From positions 17,503,837 to 17,567,836 of the forward strand of contig NC_087073.1 in NCBI RefSeq assembly GCF_026151205.1: DNA of 64,000 bases, read 5' to 3'. The translations under genes were made by a program, and so were the position numbers. Within the stretch, counting starts at the first letter, position 1. Each line of letters starts with the position of its first letter. Under the pieces are notes generated by a model. That model searched no databases. It was not told the DNA's origin and worked only from the letters and a program-made list of their open reading frames with translations. Of this stretch, positions 24,201-36,200 are shown one piece after another. The DNA is from Bolinopsis microptera. Taxonomy: Eukaryota > Ctenophora > Tentaculata > Lobata > Bolinopsidae.

Positions 24201-27200
24201 TAAATTATATCACATAGAACACAATACCAGTCCATACATTACATATTGATGACTTACTTGTCCATGAGTATCATCTGAGAAGGATTCAATCTCCTGAAGA
24301 CAACTTCAGGTTGCACCTGAGGCCTTCCTTGATTCAGTGACACCCGACTGATGGTTCGAGCTAACTTGTCAACATAATAAACCATTCTGTCCTTGCCTGG
24401 CCAGGTAAATGATTTAATTTTAACTCCACTGATCAGTGAAAGCCAGCGGAAACAATCGTGCAGCAATTGGAAAGTCATCAAGAACCTCCAACGTATACAA
24501 AATTTGCTTTAAGTAGTTTAACACTAACCTTGTACAGCAATAGGTCCTACTTCTCCAATTCCGCCAATAAACTTTTGTGGACCCAAACTCCTGACTGAAA
24601 TTAGGTGATTAAAAACTGATTAATTAATACATATCGACCCCATAATTTAGATCGCACTATTTAACTTGCATTAGTGTGGCTTTGTACAGCTAAGCCAAAT
24701 CTGCAGCCGTTTCTGCTAACATCATTTCGTCATCCAGAATCGGGTTTTAAATCCACGTATACACATCAAGAAACTTCTTATTTAGTTTTTCCCGGCCTTT
24801 TAGTTTTGAATAAGTGTTCAGTTCACAACCCACTTGACGTAGTATGACTCAACGCCCATCTGGAGTTTCGACAAAGGACCTGGTGAGGGCGGCTAAGCTT
24901 GGTGTTGTGATCTTATCGAAGTGACCGGTCCAACTATTTACGAGCTCCTGTAGTGGTCTCAGAAGTGAGCACTTTGAAACCACGGACAAATAATCCATCA
25001 TTAATTGGGAGCAATAATACCAACGTTCATAACAGGCTCACCCAGTTGTAACCAACTTGATCTCGGCACGAGATTTCATGTTGCCTACTTCATGTCGAGT
25101 TTTATTATTGCCGACCAATTTAGTTTTTGATGGTACCAACAGTACTTTGAAAATTTGGACGAACTATTGTTAAAAAACAATATTTGGAACATTTAACGGA
25201 GGGTTTACTCAGTAGTTAATATTTTGCTACCAGCATGAGATTTCATGTTGCCGAGTTCCAATTAACACCATGGACGAACAACCCTCTCATTAATTGAGAC
25301 CAATTAAAATTGAAACAGATGGTCTACGAAGCACAAGATTGGAAAGCTTTATCACAATCCACTTCATTTCATTCTGGATAGTAAATTGACCCCAACGCTT
25401 CGCTGCGGCTGCTCACTTGGTACACTTACGGACTTGTTGAAATTTTTTAAGTGGTTAAAAACAGGTACCAAGAGGCTCACCTAGTGGCGAATGACTTGAA
25501 CCCAGCACGAGTTTCCATGTTGCCAAGTTCCAATTAAATTTTATTATTGCGACTCAGTTAAAAGGGCGCAACACTTCTGAGAAATCATTTCCAAACCATC
25601 TCTAGTTCTGTTCAAGTCAACTCATGATGATTAAGTTCCTGTTCTGCCTGACCACTCTTGTCGCTTCAACAGCCGGATATTGTGCTGCTAAAGCCGACAG
25701 AAGTGTTGAAATTATAATGAGACCAGATCCAGTGGTAACAGTTGAGCTGGGGGAGAGAGTATCGCTGGTGTGTGCTGCTCACGGTCACAACGGGATGGAT
25801 CCTCTAGTCTACTGGGTTAAAGGCATCGGACCTGACTTCCAGGAACAAGGAAAAAGAATGGGAGTTACAGCAGTGGGAAAGTCAACTCTGTTCATCGAGA
25901 GCGCTGAGAAAGAAGACATCGACAGTTACAAGTGTGTTGTCCAGGACTGTTGTACTAACAAAGAGATTGACATAACAGTTGAGGTTGTGGTTCCAGAAGA
26001 TACCTGTAAGGATGTGTACGGAGTTGGACACGTTGTATTCGGCTCTGTCTGGACCTTCAGAAACTGGACATCAGCTGTTGCTGACTGCGAAGCTAAGGGC
26101 ATGGAAATTGCACTGCCAAAGAACGCCGAAGAGAACGCTCAACTACAAAGGGACCTGGAGGCCTCGTTCAACACTCACCCCAACGCTATAAAGTTCGCGC
26201 ACACTAACTGGTGCTGGTTGGGGGCTACTGACGAGGAGGAGGAGGGAGTGTGGCTTTCTTCCAAAGAAGGTGAGCTCCTGAGCTACTACAACTGGGACAG
26301 GAGGCAGCCGGATAACAAGCAGGCACCGGACATCACCTACCCTGACACCCAGAACGTGGCTGGAATCCACAGAGGTACCGGCAAATGGGACGACTCATTC
26401 CATCACTACAAACGACCTTACGCTTGTCTCTGCCCCAATGCAGAGATAGCCCCCGTAGACCAGTAAATATATTGTTTAGGACACTAGTCTTGGAAATTTC
26501 AATTTAGCTAACGTACTTTATTTAAGATTTTATGACATCATGATTTGATAAATTGCAATATTGTTACATTAGATATTTTATCGAAACTTGACTTTTTATT
26601 GATCTTTTTCTCGACATAAAATATTTCATACACTTAAATGTTTGTCGTCACAGAAAATAAAGTTGTAAATAATCCGATTTACAGCGCAAAATTTTAATTT
26701 CAAACTGTACCGATCCATTTTGTTCAGTTCCAGTAACCTCGGTGAACAATTATCAAAAGATCTGTAGCACTCTTCATTTAGATAGTTATTCTGATTATTG
26801 CGGAGAATCTTAGCATTAGAGTAGACAATGCTCTGGACAAAATATTCAATGTGGTTGATGTACACTAACACATGCAGGCTAATAACAAATCCAGGCCATT
26901 ACCTGCCAACATTCGGTACATTTTGGACGTATGCCTTGTTTGCAGCCTCCACACGATATTTTGTCTTGTTAAGCTTACAGAGAACCGTAAAACTCATTAC
27001 GAGACAAGATATGATATAAAGGCACGTACATCTGCTGATCGATAATGTCATATCTATTAAACAAGGTTCCTGTAATGAAACAAAATTAACATATTGTACC
27101 AAATACTGATAAAAAAAATTTGCCGACTTCAGAAATTTTATTATTTTAAATTCGCTGTGTTGTAAAACTGTGTAAATCTTATTTCATGACAACTATAGAA

Positions 27201-30200
27201 TATAGAAGAGTGTTTTTTCTCTCGACATCCCCAAAAGTTCCAATTTGAAGACGATGTGCTGCATCCCCGAAATTTGTGATGGTAATGTAACGTGTAAGGT
27301 CAGTAGGCAGAGTTGGTGCCCTTTTTGGAACACTCTGCTAGTTGCCAGCGGCAGTACTAGTTAACTGGTTTAAAGCAATACGGTCGATTTTGGGCGTAAT
27401 TAGAGCTCATAGTGCCCAGTGTAGAATTACATGACCAACATATTGATGTCTGCTATGAGGCACAAGTCCCTCTGCTGACAGTCATAGTAAAAGCAGACTT
27501 ACAGGCGGCATCTGTCTGGAGTGTCAATTAGTCTTGCTCAGAATCATATACCGCCGGTTTACTTGCAGCTTCCCGCACATGATTGCAGATGCAAAAATGA
27601 AAACAGATTCATCATGATATATATTTATTAACTGCACCTTGATTTATCATTGGTTGGAATGGTGGTAAATCCATCTATATCATGATTCCCAAACTAATAA
27701 TCTACTGTTGGAAGCTTCATTATAGGCCTGCTTGCTACATGTGATCAAAGTATGACTCATGAAATCATAATCACAGTGTAAGATTACTGTTTCAGTCGAA
27801 GTGAATAAATGTAGAGTAGGTACTGCCAGATTATTGACTATATTTCCAGTTAAATCTTGGAATTCGAGTCGGTAGTTCTCAAAAACAAACTAAAGTCACG
27901 AGGTTCAATGTTGTCCTCCACCTCATGATCGTGTGCATTACAAAAGAGAGCACAATTTAATTTTCTAAACAATTCGCTTTACTTCTCTGTTGTATTCATT
28001 GACTCAGCTCAAAATGATGAAAGAACTGCTTTACCTGGTAGCTCTTGTAGCCACTGTATCTGGATACTGCGGAAAGAGAGAATTTAGAGAAATGGAAGTT
28101 GTGATGAGGCCTCCTCCAGTTATCCAAGTTGAAGTAGGAGGTTCTGTCTCTGTAGTATGTGCTGCTCACGGACACAACATGATGGATCCCCTGGTCTACT
28201 GGGTCAAAGGTATCGGTCCCGACCATGAGGGCAAGGGTAAGGCACTTCCCGGCACTGCCATTGGTAAGTCAGTATTCTCCATAGAGGAAGTCACAGCAGA
28301 AGATATTGACAGTTACAAGTGCGTCATCGAGGACTGCTGTGGAGAACCCAGGATACAAATAGATTTTGAGCTGGTCGTCCCCGATGAAACTTGTAAAGAT
28401 GTGTATGGAGTTGGAAACATTGTGTTTGGAGCCACATGGTCCTACAAGACCTGGCCAGAGGCTGTTGCTGACTGCAAAAGCAAGGGTATGGAGATGGCTT
28501 TGCCAGAAAATGAGGTAGACAACGCTCGTCTGCTCCACGACATAATGATATCCTTTAGCACTCACCCCAACGCCAACAAGTTCGCCAAAGAAAACTGGCT
28601 CTGGATTGGAGCTCACGACAACACATGGGAGGGCACCTGGCAATCCGCCAAGAAAGACGCCATCCTAACCTTCTTCAACTGGGACCGCAAACAGCCCGAC
28701 AACAAGGTGGATGATCTGGAACATGGGGAGTCTGACTCACAGAACGTGGCTGGTATTCACAGAGGATCAGGAAAGTGGGACGACTCCTTTATGCACTACA
28801 AGCGTGCTTACATCTGTAAGTGCCCCGAACCAGAGAGTTAGGTGATTGGTGTGTTATTCAAGGAACAGCGAGGGACGTATTTGCTTTAATAAAGCTTAAC
28901 TTTAGTAGTTCTTTTCAAGCATTGCTCCTGCTTTAAAAAAACTAATAGTTTGATAAGCGATGTAGATATTTTAACGGCAAATGTAATTAAAGTTCATCAT
29001 AATATTTCAAATTATTTTAATTTTTGCCTTATAATTGTCTACCAAAATAATTTCAACGACCTTGGAATAATAATTTGTCCAAAAAATAAGAATTAAGTAC
29101 TAAAATAAGGAAAAGAAATAAGATAAATTCAACCCAACTCTTTAGTCAAGTGAAAAAATATATTAATCTAGCTAATTTATTGTTAATTTTAAAGATTCTA
29201 CCGGTTTAGCAGCTTCCCTATAACACCCTTGTACTTAAATTTTAATAGACATATTTTTCTCCCACCACCGTCCAATTTCTTTCAATATGTATTTCAGTTT
29301 TCACAATTCTTTATTATTTCACCATGACTTAAGCCACGTCATAGATAAAGTAAAAAATAGTAGTTTTAATTAAATAGGATCATCAGAAAATTGTCATTGG
29401 TAATGAGCACGCTCAAATTGCATTAATTTAGTTACGCTGGTCCGGTGAATAAAGTCTATATTGATGCTTTTCATACTAACAAGTTAAATCAATTTTTTAT
29501 GCCGTGCATCCTGGGTTTGGACAGGATATGCCCGCTTAAAATACTTCCATCGCGTTACACTACATAATTCTCAATAAATGTAATAGATTTGTAATGTTGT
29601 AATTAGTTTAAAACTACTTTGTGTACATTAGAGCCAAATGTTAAAACCTAATTGGTTCCTCCTTTTTCTCCTTTCTCTCCTTTTTTTCTCCTTTTTTCCT
29701 CCTTTTTTAATCCATGCTGTGACTTGAAGTCTTACGTAACAAAACCCTCGAGGGCAGATACTACCAATCAGCCTCATTAAACCCTATGGCTCAAGGGTGC
29801 TGACTATCTCTTTCAACGGGAATCCCAGACTCACAACTATAACTGCTTATAGTCCGACCGAGGCAGCACTAGTTGAAGAAGCGGAGGATTTTCATAACAC
29901 CCTTAGACAGGCTATGAACGATGTGCCAGCGCACCACCTGCTGATCACAGAGGGAGATATGAACGCCCGGCTTGGAAAGGTGAGTGAAGAAGATTCCCGT
30001 TGGTACTTTCATACTCGTACCAATCGGAATGGAGAGCTACTGAGAGACACTGCCCTGGAGTGCGATATGGAAATTACCAATATCCGCTTCAGAAAGAAGG
30101 TCAACAAGAGGTGGACCTTCTTATCCGATGGGACACTTAACAAAGGTCAGATTGACTATATCCTCATACGGCGGAAGTGGAAAAACTCTTTAAAGAACAC

Positions 30201-33200
30201 TGAAGTTTACAACACTTTTCAGTCGTTGGGATCTGATCACAGAGTTGTAGTGTGTAAGATCAAAGTTAGCTTTAGGAAAGGACACAGGCCTCCGAAAAAA
30301 GTTAACTATGATTATAGTGCCCTGAAGTCGGATGGTGAGCTTCAAAAAAAAGTATGCAATTGAAGTTCGGAATAGATTCTCTGGCCTGGTAGAGGAGGAT
30401 GATGGGGCCACTGAAAGCTACGGGAAGCTTATGGTTGCTATTGAGGCGGCAAACAAGAGCCTTCTGCCAAAGAAGACTCGACAAAAGCAGATTGACCCCT
30501 CAAGTGACCCAAGAGTGGACAGTGCAAGGAGGGGACTTTTCTTGGCCAAGGACCAATACCATCAGGAGCCTTGCGAGGAGAAGAGAGAGGAAGTCGCCAC
30601 TAAAAAGGATTTGTTAAAGGCCTGCTACAAAGAGGTAGAGGAGGAGATCCTGAAAGGAAAGATCAGGAAAGTTGAGGATACTGCTGATCGTTGTAAGAAC
30701 AAGGAATCCTGGAAGCTTGTCAACGATATTTCAGGGAGGACAAATCCCAGCTGTGGACTCGTTGAAGGGGGCAGCTCAACAGAACGTCTCGAGAACTGGA
30801 GGAAGCACTTCTCTGGATTACTTGGACAGCCACCCACAGTCCCTGACAATAATATTCCGATCAGGAATATACACCCTCCACTGAATATAGAGGATGGCCC
30901 GTTCACCATTGAGGAACTACGTCTTGCCAAAAAGCAGATAGTAGAAGGTAAAGCTTATGGTGATGATGGTATCTCACCTGAAGTGATGAAGAGGGTGGAC
31001 ATTGATGACGTCATCCTGAAGTTCTGCAACGATGCACTATGTGATGGTCTCATGCCCGATCAATGGAAGCTCAGTAATATTGTTCCTGTGCCAAAGAAAG
31101 GGGACCTCACTAAGACCGACAACTACAGAGGAATATCTCTGACATCGATAGTCAGTAAAACTCTGAACAAAATGTTGCTGAACAGGATGAAGCCAAGTCT
31201 TGAGGAAGTTTTAAGGGACAACCAGAATGGCTTTAGACCTGGGCGCTCTACAACATCGCACATTCTTGCTCTACGAAGAATTATGGAGGGTGCTAGAGCC
31301 AAGAACCTAAAGGCCACCATGGTTTTCATTGATTTCAAGAAGGCGTTCGATAGTGTGCATAGAGGCTTGCTCATGAAGATACTGAAAGCATATGGCATAC
31401 CAGAAGCCATAGTGCGGCTCATTGAGGGTATATATACAAGCACAAAGGCTAAAGTAGTTACAGCTGATGGTATAACAGAGATTTTTGATATCCTGGCTGG
31501 AGTACTGCAAGGAGACACTCTTGCCCCGTACTTGTTCATTATCGTGATTGACTATATCATGACAGTGACTATAGACGATGATGACTCGGACTCTGGGTTC
31601 ACTCTCAGGCCTGCACGGAGTAGAAGGATTGGTGCCGAGAAGATCGCAGACGTCGAGTTTGCAGATGATGTTGCCCTTATCACTGATACCATTGAAGGGG
31701 CAAAACTACTCCTGGACAGGCTTGAGAAAGCAGCACTGAGTGTTGGGCTAGCCATGAACGACACTAAAACTAAGTTCATGACTCTGAACATGACAGAGGA
31801 GGCGAGTAGTCTCAATAGTTGTGGTGGAAACCAGCTGGAAAAGGTGACAGACTTTGTTTACCTTGGAGCATGGATAGCAACAACAGAGAGGGACCTGCGG
31901 GTCAGAAAAGCTAAGGCTTGGGCAGCCTGCCACAAGTTAAAGAAGATGTGGAAGTCTGACCTTAGAAGAGGACTAAAGATCCGTCTATTTGTTGCTACTG
32001 TGGAGTCAATACTTCTTTATGGTTCTGAAACGTGGACGTTGACAGAGCAATTGAAGAAACGCATTGATGGCTGCTACACCAGAATGCTAAGGATGGCACT
32101 AAATGTGGATTGGAAGCAGCGCAAAACCAATAAAGAAGTCTATGGCAACCTACCAAGAGCAACCATGAAGATCCAAGAGCGCAGGATGCGACTAGCAGGC
32201 CATATCCACCGGCACCCAGAACTAGTCGCAAACCGCTTGCTACTCTGGGAACCAACTCATGGGGTGCGGAGTAGGGGGAGACCAGCCATGACTTATGTCG
32301 ATAGCCTACGAGCTGACACGGGTCTCAACGACACTGGAGAAATGGGCGGACTTATGGCGGATAGAGTTTTATGGAGACAGCGCATCAATACTCGGACGCT
32401 GAAGCCGCCTTAAGTCAAGTAAGTCAAGCAGATACCACACTTTGGTGTTATCTTGGCAATGTTCCAACCAACTTTTGAAAAGAAAACACAATTTTTGTAA
32501 AGAATAAGTTCTGCGAAACGTTTGTAAATTTTTGTACATTAAGCATCATAAGCAGCATGGATATTATGGTGTAGAAGTATTATCATGGAAATTTGATCCA
32601 TTTCTGACTGGGGAAAGGACCTACTCAACAATCAATTTTGTAAAATCTGTGGAAATTTGTGGACTGAACTTCAAAATAAATTCTTTTTTGCAGATATCTA
32701 TCATTATGGAGAAGGGATTTCAATTTAATGCTTGTTTGGTTACTGGAACTAGATAAATACATTAAAACACTTATAGAGGATTTCGGTTGACTCTATGAGT
32801 TTAGTCGGAGTCTAAATTTGTATGGATTATATTATTTCTAAATTATCCATAATTAGTGTATTATAATAACGTACTGTCAATCTTCTAGAAAAGTTGTAGT
32901 TTCGTTTAATATTATAATCCTTGTGTTATAACTAATATTGTTACGATTTTTTGTGTATTTTCATTATATTCACTTTCTACCCTAATTTTGTTTAAAATTT
33001 TTTACTTGAACCTTAAAAAGTTAAATATCGTTATGAAGTTAAAATTATTTAATTCGCTTTGCACATGGTCTTGATATACCGGATTTTGGTCTTTATCGCA
33101 TGTTCGACCAGAAAGTCAAGAAAAGGGTTAGAGGTCCTTTCCTTCTGGCTAGGATCTCCGCGGTGGGATAAAGTTCTCAGTTATGCTGTGTATTCTTTAC

Positions 33201-36200
33201 AAAACAGGAGACCACCAACAAAGCACTGAACAGGGTAAATGTCATCATTAATCTGGGTAATTATGGGTATTCTTACAATCAATAAGTTCGGGTGAGACAT
33301 TTGTAAATTAATGTACATTAAGCATCAGAAGTAGATAGGATATTATGGTGCAGAAGTATTATCATGGAAATTCGATCCACATGAGGCTGGGGAAAGCACC
33401 TACTCAACAATAATTTGTGTAACATTTGTGAGAAATGAAGTACAGTCGCTATTTGCTAGGACCAGTTATTTTGCTTTTTATCAAAGAAATTGCTAAGTCA
33501 TGTAATGCTGATTTCGATAGTTCTTTTACTTGTTGGATACGTCCTAATTGATAGCACAAGTTCAAGTAAGTTATTAGAAAGTAAAATTAAGAATGAACTA
33601 TTTTTAACCAATTTAAACAAATAAACGAGCTTTAATACAGTTTTTGGTTGATAAACACTAGCAGGAACCCGTATAATATAACCCTAAACGGTGTCAAGAC
33701 TCAAGAGTCAAGATACTAAAATAATTATTACCTATTTAATTGGCGTTTTTGACACCACTTGGGGGTCCAAAGTTTCGGCTCTAAAATCATTATTCCTTGG
33801 CCAATTTTTTATTTTTTCATGCTGATTTGGAGGCCATTAAAGCATTTGACCCAGCCAAAAAAATTTCAGTTGTATATCTTTTACGGTTTTTGCGGAAAGT
33901 CGCGTTGAAGTTGATGCCGTGGTGTCAGTAAAATGGCACGGATATAGTAAGATATAGCGTAACACAAGCTCACGAATACTGAAATGTGCTTACGGCTTCA
34001 AACTAGGCAACTTGGACATCGCACCCGTCAGAAAATACTGCTATCTAGGAATCCAATTCTCCCTGAACGGTTCCTTCAAGCAAGCAATCGATGAACTTAG
34101 GAAGAAAGCTCTTCGCTCATTCTTCTCTCTGAGACGAACTATTGACACGAGAGCCCTTACCACTAGCACGATGCTAAAACTCATTGATAGCTTAGTCAAG
34201 CCAGTGGCCACATATGGATGCCCTATTTGGCTGCCATCAACCAACATCGTGAAAGCCATCCTCTCAAAAAATCAAGAAGCGAGTCTTCCCAAAGCAGCAG
34301 CAAAAGATGCTCATGAAACTACTCACTTGAAAATTCTTAAATGGATATTGGGTGTCCACAAAAAGGCAAATAACAACTTCTGCTACGGAGATACAGGTAG
34401 AACCCCCTGGACAGTAACCGTCCTCCCTCAATGTATTGCCTACTTCTGTAGAGCATCACAAGCGGTTGTAGGTAACGTGAACACCCTCTTGCACCATACA
34501 TTTCAGGAACAGAAACAACTGAACCTTACCTGGTATGATGCATGGTCTACTATCATCAAGACGAGCACTGTCGCTAAGCCACACCTACCCCACACCCTTG
34601 CGGCTCGTGAACACATACACGAAACATTTGTCAACCACTGGAAGAAGGATCTTCACAACCAGCCTAAAATGTCATTCTACACTGCGGTCAAAGCTGAGTT
34701 TGGTGAAGAACTGTACTTACAGCTCCCATGCAGGGTCAAAAGAGCTAACATTGCAAAACTTCGATCTAGCAGTCACGATCTGAGGATTGAGAAAGGTCGC
34801 TACACTGGAGATCGCTACAACACAGCACTGAAAACATGTCGCTTTTGCTGCTCCTCAGACACCGACGTCATGCGGTTCTTCGAAGAACTACCATTCTTTG
34901 AAACACCTATCCTTGAAACCGAGGACCACGTTATAAATGAATGCTCCAGCTACAACTCCCTCCGGTCCAACCTCTCAGACAACCTTAAAAGCCTCATAAT
35001 GCTCAAAGAATATGGGGCCATCATGAACTCATTCCATGCTACTGAATTTGGAAAGTACCTCACAGAATCCTTTCACCTTCGACATCCTCCTGAAAATAAT
35101 TCCTAGTTATCACCTCCTATGAAGTCCTAGCAATCACCACCTAACAGACTCTTCAAACCTTCGAAATCCTATGATTAAGTCCTAATCCTCGCTTCACGTC
35201 CCCTACTCATCTTCTTCATCGTCCCATCAACTTATGTAGTTTAACATATCTCCTTGGACTTGCTTTTATGCACACATCCAGAATTTCTATTAGCATTTAA
35301 ATTATTATATTTGATTTTATTTCCACTTCGTGATATTGTAACGCGGTTAAATTTTAAGATTTTATTTTCATACTTTTATTCGGCTTTTGTTTTATTTATG
35401 AACTTATTTATGAATTGATGTATAGCCAAAACGAGTCCGTTAGTGTTCTCCTTGGTAATTTCAAGTTTAATTCCAGTTTAAAGTTTAATTCCAGTTTAAT
35501 TCCAGTTTATAGCGTGAGAGGTCAAGTCATCAGATTTGTTAATTTCTTTAATCTATATTTTTTCTGAGACACAGTCGAAGCTGTGTTACACACTTTCCGG
35601 ACCGAATCACTAATCTCGATCTCACAAATCTGCGATTGCAGCCAATTTTTAGCAAAATAGCAGAACCATCATCATAACCGACATGTTGACACATTAGTTA
35701 GTGATCACAAATCAATCAATATCACTATCACGTATACTTTGCTATACTACAAACATGCTAAATTTCAGGTGGTTGTTCCCCTGGAATGTACAGGGGAAAC
35801 GACAGATCGTGTAAGTACTGTCCTGTGAATACCTTTCAAGAGAACGAAGGATATGAAGACTCGTGTGATGAGTGTCCGTCCGGAGCCACTTCATCGATTG
35901 GTTCTTCTAGCTGTTCTTGTGAACTTGGAAAATTCTGGCATTCCAACAAGTGTTACTCGTGCTACACATACCCAACCTTTTGTCTATGTTCAGCAGGAGC
36001 AATATGGAATGGGGGTAAATACAATGATAATGATGGGTTCTGTATACCATGTCTAACAGGAACGTACAAGACAGAAGCAACGGCCACCTGCAGAGATTGT
36101 CCTTCTGGTTCCACGTCTACTCCAGGATCTGACCACTGCATCTGTAAGAGTGGATTTTTCTGGAATGGCAGTTTATGTGAACAATGTTCTGAAGGATCCA

